Origin: Syntrophotaleaceae bacterium
GTDB taxonomy: Bacteria; Desulfobacterota; Desulfuromonadia; Desulfuromonadales; Syntrophotaleaceae
Assembly: GCA_041390365.1 (NCBI GenBank)
Contig: JAWKQB010000003.1
Span: 434,001-498,000, forward strand
Direction of reading: 5' to 3'
Length of the DNA stretch: 64,000 bases
Shown: one piece after another, positions 8,601 through 17,456 of the stretch
Layout of the letters: the number at the start of each line of letters is the position of its first letter
Numbering within the stretch: position 1 is the stretch's first letter
Program-made: the position numbers and the translations under genes
Notes under the pieces: model-generated
Told to the model about the DNA's origin: nothing
Database searches by the model: none
Seen by the model: the letters and a program-made list of their open reading frames with translations, nothing else

Positions 8601-11430
8601 CAGGCAGCCCAACGGCACCTTTGCCTACCAGTCGGTGGAAAAGGAACAGGAGCTGAGCACGACAGATTTCGCCATCGCCGCTGAGGGCACCCGCTACCGG
8701 TTGCCCACCAACCGGGCGGGCACTTACGTCTGGGAATTGATCGAACCGCAGGGGCTGAAGCTGGCCCGGGTGCGCTTCAGCGTGGCCGGGCACGGCAACC
8801 TGCTCGGCCGGCTGGAAAAGAATGCCGAACTGGAGCTTAAGCTCGATCGGTCCGACTACAAGGCCGGCGACACCATCGAGATGAACATCACCGCTCCCTA
8901 CACCGGCAGTGGTCTGATCACCATAGAAAGCGACCGGGTGCATGCCTGGAAACGTTTCACCACCGACACCACCAGTACCCTGCAGACCATCACCGTGCCG
9001 GCCGATCTCGAAGGGAACGCCTATGTGAACGTGGCCTTCGTTCGTGATTCCGGATCGAAAGAGATATTCACCAGTCCCCTGAGCTACGCGGTGGCGCCTT
9101 TCACCATCGACCGGGGCCGGAGGACCCTGCACGTCGGTCTCGAAGTTGCGGAAAAGGTTCGGCCCGGGGCCCGGATGGAGATCGCCTACAACGCCTCGAA
9201 ACCCTCGCGCATCGCGGTGTTCGCCGTCGACGAAGGGATTCTGCAGGTGGCCGGCTATCGGACCCCCCAGCCCCTGGATCATTTTCTGCGCAAACGCGCC
9301 TTGCAGGTCGACACCCTGCAGATGCTCGACCTGATCCTGCCCGAGTTCGACCTCATCCGCGAGGTGTCCGCCAGCGGCGGGGATGCGGCTTCGGAGCGGA
9401 GCAAAGCTCTGGCCGCCAACCTCAATCCCTTCGCCCGGGCCCTGGACAAGCCGGCGGTGTTCTGGTCGGGTATCCTCAAGGCCGACAGCGACCGCCGCAC
9501 CGTCCACTTCACGGTGCCCGACACCTTTTCCGGCACCCTTCAGGTCATGGCGGTGGCGGTGGCGGACGGCGCCATCGGCGTAGCCCAAAGCTCCAGCCTG
9601 GTACGGGGGCCCTTCGTCATCACCCCCAGTCTTCTGACCCAGGCCGCGCCGGGCGATAGTTTCCGGGCCTCGGCGAACATCAGCAACATCCTGGAAGGTT
9701 CCGGAAAAAATGCACCTGTGACAGTGCGGCTGGAAGCTTCCGAACATCTCCGCATCGTCGGCGCCAAAGAGCAGCGCCTGACTATCAGCGAAGGGGACGA
9801 AAAGACCGTGCACTTCGAGCTTCAAGCGGGCGATCGGCTCGGTGCCGCCCAGGTGCGTTTCCTGGTCAGCTCTTCCGGAGAGCAGGCCGCCCGCCGGGCG
9901 ACCCTGAGCATCCGCCCGGCCATCCCCTACTCCACCAGCATGATCAGCGGCTTCGAAAAGGACGGACGGGTGGAGATCGAGGTGCCCCGCAGCCTTTATC
10001 CTGACCTGGCCGATCAGCAGCTAGCGGCTTCGGGCAGCCCGCTGGTGCTCATCGAGGGCCTCTCATCCTATCTTGAACACTTCCCCCACGGCTGTACCGA
10101 ACAGGTGGTCAGCCAGGTCTTTCCCCTGGTCGGACTGATGAGCCATCCGGCCTTCGCGCCCCACTCGGCCGACAACCAGGCCCGCTTCGCGGCCCTCATC
10201 TCCCGTCTGCGGGAGCGGCAAATGGCCGACGGCGGCTTCTGCTTCTGGCCCGGCGGCAGTGAAACAGCGGAGTTCCCCACGGTCTACGCCATGCATTTTC
10301 TTCACGAGGTGCGGGAGCTCGGCTACGCCGTTCCCGAAGACCTCATGATCCGCGGGCAGGACTACCTGCGGGAATATGTCGGCCGGACCCCCTCGACTCT
10401 GGAGGAGGCGAGGGTCCGGGCCTACGCCGTCTATCTGTTGACGCGGATGGGAGAAGTCACCACGAACCATCTGGTTCACCTGCAGACCTGGCTCGAGGAA
10501 AACCATTCGAAAACCTGGCGTCAGGATTTGGCGGCCGCCTACATGGCCGCGTCCTACAAGCTGCTCAGAAAAAATGGCGAAGCCGACGATCTGATAGGAC
10601 GTTACCGGCTCGGCGAGGCCGGCGACAAAAAGGATGGGGTATTCCACTCGCCCCTGACCCGGGACGCCCAGTTCGTCTATCTGCTGGCGAACCACTTCCC
10701 GCCGCAGGCGGCAAAACTCGACGGACAGAACCTGCTCCCCCTGATCGAGCCGGTGTTCCGCGGCCGCTACAACACCATTTCCGCGGCCTACACCATTCTG
10801 GCCCTTGGCGCCTACGGCAAGCTGCAGCATGACGAGGGTTCGGAGTCGATCCGGTTCACGGCTATCGACGTTAAGGGAGGGAAAAAGGTTCTGACGGCAA
10901 AAGCGCAGCCTTTGCCCCGCGCTTCCATCAACCCGGGCACGGCCCGGGTGCTGGCGGAAGCGGACCGGGCCCTGTTCTATCTCCTGTCCCAGGCCGGGTT
11001 CGACCGAGAACCGCCCGCCGCCGTGGTTCGCAACGGGCTCGAGATCAGCCGCGATTTCCTTGATGGCGAAGGCAAACCGGCCACCGAACTGAGCCAGGGA
11101 CAGGACGTCACCGTGCGCCTGCGGATAAGGGCCCTGAAGGAGAGGGTGGACAACGTGGCGGTCATCGAGCTGATGCCGGGCGGTTTCGAAGTGCTGCGCG
11201 ACTCGGTGCCCCGCACCGCCTACAACTGGCGGGCCGACTATGTGGACGTAAGGGAGGACAGGGTGATCTTCTACGGCAGCTTCGACACCTCGGTACGGGA
11301 GCTCACCTACAGGGCCAAGGTCACCAGCGCCGGTGAATTCATCGTGCCGCCGCCCTGGGCCGAAGCCATGTACGACCGGGCGGTAAAGGCTGCCGGAGAG
11401 GCGGGGCATATCAAAGTCACTCCTGAGTGA
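5671..11430 (+). CDS. Bacterial alpha-2-macroglobulin (YfhM-like), thioester-containing
   Basis: A 1919-residue periplasmic alpha-2-macroglobulin. Such proteins trap proteases that breach the outer membrane, using an internal thioester to bind the attacker covalently. The thioester motif is present as HGCTEQ, with Cys at residue 1475. Upstream lie the MG-type beta-sandwich repeats and the bait-region/A2M_N part (NAYLFTDRGLYRPGEKV is the typical MG3-4 signature); downstream is the alpha-toroid (thioester domain) with QMADGGFCFWPGG and the receptor-binding-like end. In place of a lipoprotein signal it has an N-terminal membrane helix at about residues 42-61 preceded by NRRRKERPGR, so it should be anchored in the inner membrane. 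I prefer the ATG at 5671 because AAAGGA sits 8 bases upstream; an ATG at 5662 would overlap that site. It is followed by pbpC, the classic partner. Confidence 0.93.
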   Translation: MGNLLNSFGSVGKKLAGTFSWTPPPWATALNRRRKERPGRFWSGLFLLLILLTGGIAGYLQYLRLPKPLMVSASIEEPGLTPNVEDPRPDPLRIIFSYKTDGLGPGQEVPESPPSVARIDLVNQRLEDGIRLDPAMTGNWSFEGDRTLVFVPEREWPAGSSFTVRLDKKIFVPEIRFSELRYDFQTPAFTITLDDPEFYQDPRDRKIRKAVATLKFSHPVDESSLKKHLTMTMRPADKGAEAAPEEVKYEVTFDRNRREAYVHSVPLELPERSNYLRLTVASGVEPAIGGKASDKDLYRDLLIPDRNSYLKVQEARADIVRNQQDEPQQVLFLRFTDDIAEEELKGKLRIWLLPEENPRHRNRYWSGPREVTEAVLRQSEALNLAPLETEKGFAREYHIPFDVPAERTLYLRLEPGLTSLGGFVHASLYDTLIQPPAYPQEIKLAADGALLSLGGAHQLGLLTRNLGAFRVRIGKLLPGQLQHLISQTRGDIRDPVFQGFSFDQNNLVEYAEQVIDLKPLHPKQANYASVDLTNHLPAGDERFGLFFIEVCGWDKEHRTPMDWISDRRVILVTDLGLLAKDNADQSHEVFVQSVATGKAVAGAQVTLLGRNGLPLLTRSTDQRGHAALPSTKGFENEQEPTVYVVRAGGDMAFIPFERPSRRLNFSRFEVGGARDRQSEEGNGLNAYLFTDRGLYRPGEKVAVGCIVKSGLLDNVEGVPLEIAIRSPRGNEVASRRLNLPEKGFFDYPFVTEPSSETGTYQVALYLVRDQKYRERMIGSGSFRIEEFQPDTLKIQSTLAGVRDEGWSTEKRLTAKVTLRNLFGTPAQGRKVTGFLNVRTARFDFERYPGFIFADPWYDPDKPILEVNEELPAQTIDEEGRAEFTLPLDRFAEGTYLLTLTAEGFEPGGGRSVSARNRVLLSPLETLVGIRPDGRLDYVSQGAERFIDLIAIGSDLERRALKDLKARLIEIRTLSTLVRQPNGTFAYQSVEKEQELSTTDFAIAAEGTRYRLPTNRAGTYVWELIEPQGLKLARVRFSVAGHGNLLGRLEKNAELELKLDRSDYKAGDTIEMNITAPYTGSGLITIESDRVHAWKRFTTDTTSTLQTITVPADLEGNAYVNVAFVRDSGSKEIFTSPLSYAVAPFTIDRGRRTLHVGLEVAEKVRPGARMEIAYNASKPSRIAVFAVDEGILQVAGYRTPQPLDHFLRKRALQVDTLQMLDLILPEFDLIREVSASGGDAASERSKALAANLNPFARALDKPAVFWSGILKADSDRRTVHFTVPDTFSGTLQVMAVAVADGAIGVAQSSSLVRGPFVITPSLLTQAAPGDSFRASANISNILEGSGKNAPVTVRLEASEHLRIVGAKEQRLTISEGDEKTVHFELQAGDRLGAAQVRFLVSSSGEQAARRATLSIRPAIPYSTSMISGFEKDGRVEIEVPRSLYPDLADQQLAASGSPLVLIEGLSSYLEHFPHGCTEQVVSQVFPLVGLMSHPAFAPHSADNQARFAALISRLRERQMADGGFCFWPGGSETAEFPTVYAMHFLHEVRELGYAVPEDLMIRGQDYLREYVGRTPSTLEEARVRAYAVYLLTRMGEVTTNHLVHLQTWLEENHSKTWRQDLAAAYMAASYKLLRKNGEADDLIGRYRLGEAGDKKDGVFHSPLTRDAQFVYLLANHFPPQAAKLDGQNLLPLIEPVFRGRYNTISAAYTILALGAYGKLQHDEGSESIRFTAIDVKGGKKVLTAKAQPLPRASINPGTARVLAEADRALFYLLSQAGFDREPPAAVVRNGLEISRDFLDGEGKPATELSQGQDVTVRLRIRALKERVDNVAVIELMPGGFEVLRDSVPRTAYNWRADYVDVREDRVIFYGSFDTSVRELTYRAKVTSAGEFIVPPPWAEAMYDRAVKAAGEAGHIKVTPE

Positions 11431-11475
11431 CGATTCGGGGCGGAAAAAACAGTAACAAAGAAAGCCACCCCAATC

Positions 11476-11559
11476 GAACGCAGATAAAGGCGGATTTTCG
11501 CAGATAATGTCAAAAGCAGGTTTGATTTCATCCGCTTTTATCCGCCGTTATCTGCGTTC
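11476..11559. repeat. Inverted repeat between alpha-2-macroglobulin and pbpC
   Basis: Left arm GAACGCAGATAAAGGCGGAT (11476-11495) pairs with the right arm at 11540-11559 with 19 of 20 positions matching. The 44-base middle contains further pieces of the same words (CGCAGATAA, TCCGCTTTTATCC). The arrangement looks like a small palindromic intergenic element, REP- or MITE-like. It could affect read-through from the first gene into pbpC. Confidence 0.7.
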
Positions 11560-11595
11560 AATAAAAAGGTCTTGATCCATGGCTAATGCCAAAAC

Positions 11596-13938
11596 ATGAA
11601 AAAACTGCTCCGGCCGGCCGCGATCTTCCTGCTGGTGATCGCAGCCGGCATCCTCATCATCCCCAAACCGGACCTGCTGCAGTATCGCAGTGCCTCGCGG
11701 GCCTATTTCGACCGCCAGGGACGGCTGCTGCGCCTGACCCTGGCTGATGACGAGCGGTACCGTTTGCCCGTCCCCCTGCAGGAAATCGCCCCGGAGTTAC
11801 GGGAAGCCACCCTGCTCTACGAAGACCGGGATTTCTACCGTCATCCCGGAGTCGATCCCCTGGCGCTGCTGCGCGCCTTCTGGACCAGCTACATCCTGCG
11901 GGAGCGCCCGGTCGGCGCCTCCACCATCACCATGCAAGTGGCTCGGGTGCGTTGGCGCCTGCAGACCCGCACCCTGCCCGGCAAATTCCTGCAGATCCTG
12001 CGGGCCCTGCAGCTGACCCGTCATTACAGTAAGGACGAGATTTTCGCAGCCTACCTCAATCTGGCACCCTACGGCCGCAACATCGAGGGGGTCGAGGCGG
12101 CCAGCCTGATCTATTTCAACAAGTCCGCTAAGGATCTGACCCTACCCGAAGCCCTGAGCCTGTGCGTCGTTCCGCAAAACCCGGTGAAACGCAATCCCAC
12201 CATTCCCGGGGGATTCGCCGCCCTGAAGGCCGCCCGGGATCAGCTGTTCCGGCGCTGGCAGGAGAGCTATCCCGAAGCTGCTCGTCTGCAGCCCTTTTTC
12301 GATCTGCCCCTGCAGGTGCGGATTCCGGAGGATCTGCCTTTTCGCGCCCCCCACCTGGTCTCCGGCCTCGACCAGCAGCTGCCTCCGGCGCAGAGAGGGC
12401 GCATCGCCACGACCATCGACGGAGAGCTGCAGAGCCTGGCGGAACGGCGCCTGAAGGATTATGTCGCGCGGCATAAAAATGTCGGCATCGTCAACGGCGC
12501 CGTGGCCATTCTCAATCACCAGACCATGGAGGTGGAGGCGCTGGTCGGTTCTGCCGACTTCTGGAATCGCACAATCGACGGACAGGTCGACGGCTGCACC
12601 GCACCCCGTTCCCCCGGATCGACCCTCAAGCCCTTCGTCTACGGGTTGGCCATGGATCAGGGTCTGATCCATCCCATGACCATGCTCAAGGACGCGCCGC
12701 GCCGCTTCGCCGGGTTCGCTCCGGAAAACTACGATCAGGCCTTCCTCGGCCCGATGCTGGCCCGCGATGCCCTGATCAACAGCCGCAACCTCCCGGCCGC
12801 CCATCTGCAGGCCGCTCTCCGCAAGCCCGGGCTGTACGAACTGCTGCAGACCGCCGGGGTGAAAAACCTCCGGGAGGAAAATTACTACGGCCTGGCCCTG
12901 GCCCTGGGAGGGGTCGAGGTGACCATGCTCGATCTGCTGAAGCTGTATGCCATGCTGCCCAATGGCGGTCTTCTCCAGCCCCTGCGCCTGTTGCGACATG
13001 ATCCAATCACTACGGAAGGGCCCTCCCCTTTGAGTCCCGAAGCCTGCTTCCTGGTGCTCGACATCCTGCGTCACAATCCTCCGCCAATCCGCCCCGCCCT
13101 TCCCGGTCAGCAGGTTTCCGGGCCGCAGGTCGCCTGGAAAACGGGCACTTCGCATGCCTTTCGTGATGCCTGGGCGGTTGGTGTTTCCGGCCCCTATACA
13201 GTGGCCGTCTGGATCGGCAACTTCGACGGTTCCAGCAACCGGGCCTTCGTCGGTCGGGATGCCGCCGGTCCGCTGCTGTTCGAGGTCTTTCACAATCTGG
13301 CCAATGGCCGCCCCTGGCGGGCCGCCGATACCCTCAATCCTGGTCTGCTCAACCTGCAGAAGGTCCCCATGTGCGCCGACACCGGCGATCTTCCCGGCCG
13401 CTACTGCCCCCGCACCGCCGAATCCTGGTTCATCCCCGGAGTGTCGCCGATCAAGGTGTCCACCGTCCATCGCGCCGTACCGATCGACAAAAAAACCGGC
13501 CTGCGCGCCTGTCGGCCCCAGCCGGGAACGACTGAAATGCAGGTGTACGAATTCTGGCCTTCCGACCTGCAGCAGATCTTCCGCCAGGCCGGCCTGGCCC
13601 TCAAAAGCCCGCCCCCCTTCGCCGCCGACTGCAGTCTCGACCTGCAGAGTCAGAGCGGGGCGGCGCCGAGCATCCAGTCCCCGGTGGACAACCTGGAATA
13701 CCGCTTGCGGAGCGAAAAGCTGGAAAAGGAAAGGATTCCCTTCAGTGCCGTGGCCGACGGCGACGTGCGGGAGTTGTTCTGGTTCGTCGACGACCGCTAT
13801 GTGAGCTCCTCAAAATCCGACGAACCCTTTTTTTGGCCGCCGGTCGCCGGTGATTACGTGGTCCGGGTCGTAGACGATCACGGCCGGGCTGATCATCGGC
13901 GGTTACGGGTGGGGATGATGAGGGATCGGGAGAATTGA
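11596..13938 (+). CDS. pbpC: Penicillin-binding protein 1C (bifunctional transglycosylase/transpeptidase)
   Basis: A 780-residue class A PBP that polymerises and cross-links peptidoglycan. After one N-terminal membrane helix (about residues 8-25) comes the GT51 glycosyltransferase domain, with catalytic Glu in LLYEDRDFYRHPG and the downstream RPVGASTITMQVARV motif. The transpeptidase domain has the SxxK motif SPGSTLKPF (Ser342, Lys345), INSRN as the SxN motif and KTGTSHAFRD as the KTG motif. The C-terminal 100 residues form the BiPBP_C beta domain typical of PBP1C. Neighbouring the alpha-2-macroglobulin gene is the E. coli pbpC-yfhM arrangement in reversed gene order; the pair is thought to trap proteases and mend the wall after a breach. 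Confidence 0.95.
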   Translation: MKKLLRPAAIFLLVIAAGILIIPKPDLLQYRSASRAYFDRQGRLLRLTLADDERYRLPVPLQEIAPELREATLLYEDRDFYRHPGVDPLALLRAFWTSYILRERPVGASTITMQVARVRWRLQTRTLPGKFLQILRALQLTRHYSKDEIFAAYLNLAPYGRNIEGVEAASLIYFNKSAKDLTLPEALSLCVVPQNPVKRNPTIPGGFAALKAARDQLFRRWQESYPEAARLQPFFDLPLQVRIPEDLPFRAPHLVSGLDQQLPPAQRGRIATTIDGELQSLAERRLKDYVARHKNVGIVNGAVAILNHQTMEVEALVGSADFWNRTIDGQVDGCTAPRSPGSTLKPFVYGLAMDQGLIHPMTMLKDAPRRFAGFAPENYDQAFLGPMLARDALINSRNLPAAHLQAALRKPGLYELLQTAGVKNLREENYYGLALALGGVEVTMLDLLKLYAMLPNGGLLQPLRLLRHDPITTEGPSPLSPEACFLVLDILRHNPPPIRPALPGQQVSGPQVAWKTGTSHAFRDAWAVGVSGPYTVAVWIGNFDGSSNRAFVGRDAAGPLLFEVFHNLANGRPWRAADTLNPGLLNLQKVPMCADTGDLPGRYCPRTAESWFIPGVSPIKVSTVHRAVPIDKKTGLRACRPQPGTTEMQVYEFWPSDLQQIFRQAGLALKSPPPFAADCSLDLQSQSGAAPSIQSPVDNLEYRLRSEKLEKERIPFSAVADGDVRELFWFVDDRYVSSSKSDEPFFWPPVAGDYVVRVVDDHGRADHRRLRVGMMRDREN

Positions 13939-14045
13939 AAGGCAGAAATGACAAGAGAAGTCATGCCGAGGGTTCACATGCTTGCAAAAAGAACCTGACG
14001 CGGGTATAAGGATGCGATGTTTCTGCCCTGCTTCCCGGTGCCCTT

Positions 14046-14270
14046 ATGAAACCCTCTTTTCCCTTCGACCACGCGGCCCTTCTGGAACTGGCCGAGATGC
14101 GCATGCCTTTCGGAAAGCACGCCGGACTGCGGCTGATCGACCTGCCCGAACCTTATGTCATCTGGTTCGCCAAGCAGGGGTTTCCGGAAGGGAAACTAGG
14201 CAGGATGCTGGGCATCGTCTACGAAATAAAGGTCAACGGGCTGGAATACCTCTTCGAGCCCTTGCGGTGA
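14046..14270 (+). CDS. DUF3820 family small protein
   Basis: A 74-residue cytoplasmic protein matching the DUF3820 pattern: the MPFGKHAGLRLIDLPEPYVIWFAKQGFPEGKLG core is conserved, with the FGKH and LP.pYl.Wf elements. The family occurs widely, often annotated as a quorum-sensing-regulated virulence factor in Pseudomonas, but its biochemical role is unsettled; the fold resembles nucleic-acid-associated exonuclease appendages. No operon partner is obvious. Confidence 0.85.
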   Translation: MKPSFPFDHAALLELAEMRMPFGKHAGLRLIDLPEPYVIWFAKQGFPEGKLGRMLGIVYEIKVNGLEYLFEPLR

Positions 14271-14298
14271 GTCTGGTTACAACCGATCAGGTTTCTCC

Positions 14299-14328
14299 AA
14301 ATCGAAATCGAAATCGGGATCGAAATCG
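14299..14328. repeat. Short AAATCG-type tandem repeat
   Basis: Four near copies of AAATCG (one changed to GGGATCG-like) in the gap between the DUF3820 gene and the SEC-C gene. Low-complexity intergenic sequence; no function is evident. Confidence 0.6.
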
Positions 14329-14391
14329 TTATTTTGATTATACTTTAAGTTTTTCATAATCCGGCATCCATGCCGATCAAGGAGTCTCTCC

Positions 14392-14874
14392 ATGAACAAC
14401 TGCCCCTGCGGCAGCGGTAAGGACTACGCCGCCTGCTGTGAACCGATCATTTCCGGAAAAACACCCGCCGAGACGGCGGAACAACTGATGCGGGCGCGCT
14501 ACTCGGCCCATGTCAAGGTCGCGGTCGATTTCCTCTTCGAAAGCACCCATCCCGACCACCGGCAAGGGTACGATCACAAGGGGACCCGCGATTGGGCGGA
14601 AAAGGCCGAATGGCACGGTCTGCAGATTCTCGATACGGCCCAGGGAGGCCCCGATGACGAGGCGGGGGAAGTCGAGTTCATCGCCCGCTATCGGGACAAG
14701 GGCGGCGTGCACAGTTACCACGAGCGCGGCCAGTTCAAGCGCAAGAATAAGCGATGGTTCTTCGCCGAAGGTGTCATGGTCAAGGAGCAGCCGCTGAGTT
14801 CCAGCAAGGTCGGGCGCAACGATCCCTGCCCCTGCGGCAGCGGCAGCAAGTTCAAGAAGTGCTGCGGGAAGTGA
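14392..14874 (+). CDS. YchJ-family SEC-C motif protein
   Basis: A 160-residue protein with a zinc-binding SEC-C motif at each end: CPCGSGKDYAACC near residue 4 and CPCGSGSKFKKCC near residue 143. The middle is the NTF2-like YchJ domain (TAEQLMRARYSAH is its usual opening, and VEFIARYRDKGG the core strand). SEC-C motifs in SecA bind zinc and interact with SecB or ribosomes; YchJ proteins have no settled function. Eighteen bases separate it from the permease downstream, so the two may be co-transcribed. Confidence 0.92.
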   Translation: MNNCPCGSGKDYAACCEPIISGKTPAETAEQLMRARYSAHVKVAVDFLFESTHPDHRQGYDHKGTRDWAEKAEWHGLQILDTAQGGPDDEAGEVEFIARYRDKGGVHSYHERGQFKRKNKRWFFAEGVMVKEQPLSSSKVGRNDPCPCGSGSKFKKCCGK

Positions 14875-14892
14875 CCGGGAGAAGGCCGCCTC

Positions 14893-16164
14893 ATGGATCT
14901 TCGCTACCGGCTGGATGACCTGCCCCCTTTTCGCGAGACGACGCTTTTCGGTCTGCAGTGGCTGGGAATCGCCTTTCCGGCCATACTGATCATTGGCCGG
15001 GTGGTCGGCATTCTCCAGTTTCCCGACTACCTCGACCAGATCCTTTTCCTGCAGAAAACCTGCTTCGTGATGGCCCTGACCATGGCCGTCCAGATCCTCT
15101 GGGGTCATCGCCTGCCGCTGGTGTCAGGGCCGGCCGCCGTGATGCTGATAGGGGCGGTGGCCAGCGCGGGAGCGGCTCCCGCCGCCGTCTACACGGCCAT
15201 TTTCGCCGGAGGGCTGCTCCTCGCCATCCTCAGCGCCACCGGGATTTTCAACCATTTGCAGAAACTGTTTTCCCCCCGCGTCGTTGCCGCGGTGCTGCTG
15301 CTGATCGCCCTCACCCTTACCCCGACCATTCTGCGGCTTCTGATTCCTGACGGAGGAGCCTCCCCCCTGGCCAATCTCCTTTTTGCCATGGGTCTGCTCA
15401 TGGCCCTATTCATCGCCTATGGACGGCTCGGCGGGCTGTGGCGCTCCACCCTCATCGTCTGGGGACTGGTTGCCGGGACAATAGCCTATGCCGCCCTGTT
15501 CGGCCTCCAGCCCCGGCCGGTTTCGCCCATCCCCGCAGTTGGCGGCTTTTTGCGCGGCCTCGTCCTGCAGCCGGTCGCGGACCTTGGTGTCCTTCTGGCT
15601 TTCCTCTTCTGCTTTCTCGCCCTGTCGGTGAACGATCTCGGCTCCATCCAGTCGATCGGCTCCCTGCTGCGGCCGCCCGACATGCCCGCCCGCCTGCGCC
15701 GCGGAATTACCCTGACCGGCTTGGGCAATGCCCTGTCGGGGCTCTTCGGCGTCCTCGGCCCGGTCAATTTTTCCATCAGTCCGGGCGTGGTCGCCGCCAC
15801 CGGCTGCGCCTCCCGCTATACCATTCTGCCGGCGGCCCTGGTGCTCCTGGTCCTGTCGTTTTTTCCCGCTGCGATCTCCCTGGCCGGTCTGCTCCCCGAT
15901 GTCGTGATCGGCAGCATCCTGCTCTACATCCTTACCGCCCAGGTCGCGGCCGGACTTGACATTCTCCAGCAGTCCGGGCCCTTCCAGTTCCGTCATGGGC
16001 TGATCCTCGGCCTGCCCCTCCTTCTCGGGACCATCATCGCCTTCCTGCCTCCGGAGGCCGTCGCCACCTTCCCGCCTGTCCTGCGTCCGGTGCTCGGCAA
16101 CGGTTTCGTCGTCGGTACCGGGGCCGTATTGCTTCTGGAACATCTGATCCTGAAAGATGGATGA
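14893..16164 (+). CDS. NCS2-type nucleobase (uracil/xanthine) permease
   Basis: A 423-residue integral membrane protein with about 12-14 hydrophobic helices, the number expected for the NCS2 nucleobase:cation symporter (UraA/UapA) family. The QILWGHRLPLVSGPAAVML segment corresponds to the TM3 substrate-binding region, and LTGLGNALSGLFGVLGPVNFSISPG corresponds to the family's glycine/proline-rich motif near TM10. It is somewhat shorter and less canonical than UraA, so the substrate (uracil, xanthine or another purine) cannot be read from sequence. It is followed by a strong bidirectional terminator. Confidence 0.82.
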   Translation: MDLRYRLDDLPPFRETTLFGLQWLGIAFPAILIIGRVVGILQFPDYLDQILFLQKTCFVMALTMAVQILWGHRLPLVSGPAAVMLIGAVASAGAAPAAVYTAIFAGGLLLAILSATGIFNHLQKLFSPRVVAAVLLLIALTLTPTILRLLIPDGGASPLANLLFAMGLLMALFIAYGRLGGLWRSTLIVWGLVAGTIAYAALFGLQPRPVSPIPAVGGFLRGLVLQPVADLGVLLAFLFCFLALSVNDLGSIQSIGSLLRPPDMPARLRRGITLTGLGNALSGLFGVLGPVNFSISPGVVAATGCASRYTILPAALVLLVLSFFPAAISLAGLLPDVVIGSILLYILTAQVAAGLDILQQSGPFQFRHGLILGLPLLLGTIIAFLPPEAVATFPPVLRPVLGNGFVVGTGAVLLLEHLILKDG

Positions 16165-16203
16165 CCGCCGCGAACTCTGCTCGAACCGATTCCACAATAA
16201 ATC

Positions 16204-16239
16204 AAGGGGCCAAATCCCGAATGAGATTTGGCCCCTTTT
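16204..16239. terminator. Bidirectional intrinsic terminator
   Basis: A perfect 13-bp stem, AAGGGGCCAAATC (16204-16216) with GATTTGGCCCCTT (16225-16237), an 8-base loop and a short T tract. It sits between the permease on the plus strand and the NlpC/P60 gene on the minus strand and would end both transcripts. Confidence 0.85.
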
Positions 16240-16264
16240 CGACTAAAAGCAGGAATGTCTATCC

Positions 16265-17182
16265 TCAATCATCGGACAGCAGCCGACGAGCTCCAAGAAA
16301 TCTCCGCAAGGTGGATTTTTCTTCCAGATTCGAAATGCGGATTGTTTCCTTCGGGCGCGGGGCATGTATGTACTTCCCCTCCCCCAGGTAGATGCCGACG
16401 TGGTTGACCCGCTGATTCTTGCCGAAGAAGACCAGGTCGCCGGCGGCCAGCTCGGTACGCTCGATGGGCTTCCCTTGATGGTACTGCTCGGAAGAGGTGC
16501 GCGGCAGGTTGATGCCGCAGAGGGAATAGACCGTTTTGACGAACCCGCTGCAATCCATGCCGGTTTCCCTCGACATGCCTCCCAGGCGGTATTTCACGCC
16601 GAGAAAGTCGAGGGCGATCCGGGCGGCCCGGAATCCGAGATTCTGGGGGCCCAGCGGATGCCGGGCCAGGTCCTTCAGCTCGCTGGCGACCATGGCTCGT
16701 ACCGTCATTTCCGGTTCCGCAGGAACCGCAATCGCTGCTTCGATCGCAGCCGGTTCCACCGTTTGGGGCACCGCCTCTTCTGCGGCCGGCGGGACCTCGC
16801 CGACAACGTCCGCAGACTCTATCGGCTGACCGGATGTCTGAGATTCGGCGGGAACCTCGGGCGTGGGAAGGGTGGTTTTCACGATCAGGCTGCTTTTTAC
16901 AACCCCTTCGGCTTTCAGTCTGGCGGCCGTCTGCCGGGCCTGATCCCGGGAAACGAAGTTGCCCAACCGTACGACGAACAACCCCTTTTTGTTGGGAGTG
17001 ACAAAGGGGTTCAGACCGGTATCTTCAAGCTTGCAAGCGATTTTTTCAGCGGCGGTCTCAAGGGCGAAGGCGCCGACCTGCAGGGTATAGGCCTGATCTC
17101 CGGCACCGGGTTCGGCAAAGGCGGTGGTCGCCCACAAGGTGAAAGCGATCACCAACAGAAACTTTCTGCTCATGTCTGGCAT
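16265..17182 (-). CDS. NlpC/P60 peptidoglycan hydrolase with SPOR domain
   Basis: A secreted cell-wall endopeptidase of about 305 residues that cleaves peptide stems. Signal peptide FLLVIAFTLWATTAFA, then a SPOR domain at about residues 30-100 (YTLQVGAFALETAAEKIACKL and VVRLGNFVSRDQARQTAARL), which binds denuded glycan at division sites. A proline/alanine/glutamate-rich linker follows, then the NlpC/P60 catalytic domain with Cys in GMDCSGFVKTVY and His in VNHVGIYLGEG. The start is uncertain: ATGs at 17182 and 17173 both give a good signal peptide, and neither has a strong ribosome site. The domain order SPOR before NlpC/P60 is less common than the reverse. Confidence 0.9.
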   Translation of the reverse strand: MPDMSRKFLLVIAFTLWATTAFAEPGAGDQAYTLQVGAFALETAAEKIACKLEDTGLNPFVTPNKKGLFVVRLGNFVSRDQARQTAARLKAEGVVKSSLIVKTTLPTPEVPAESQTSGQPIESADVVGEVPPAAEEAVPQTVEPAAIEAAIAVPAEPEMTVRAMVASELKDLARHPLGPQNLGFRAARIALDFLGVKYRLGGMSRETGMDCSGFVKTVYSLCGINLPRTSSEQYHQGKPIERTELAAGDLVFFGKNQRVNHVGIYLGEGKYIHAPRPKETIRISNLEEKSTLRRFLGARRLLSDD

Positions 17183-17456
17183 TCTGAAAATCACCTGGCA
17201 AAACGTCCAGGCCCCCCATAAAAAACGAATCAGCGGAGACATATCAGTCCGTCAGAATCAAACTTCCTTTTAAAGAATATTTGCGAAAAAGTCATCAGAA
17301 ATTTCTCCGTCCTTCTATGAGGCTTCGAGATGGAGGTTTTTTCAAGGATTTTGCCGAGCTGAAGAAAGAGTGGAGGTTCCGGTATCTGCAGCCGTTTGCC
17401 ATTGGTTTTACACCTGTTAGTGTTTTCAAATCAAAACCAGTCACGGGAGGTGGGCA

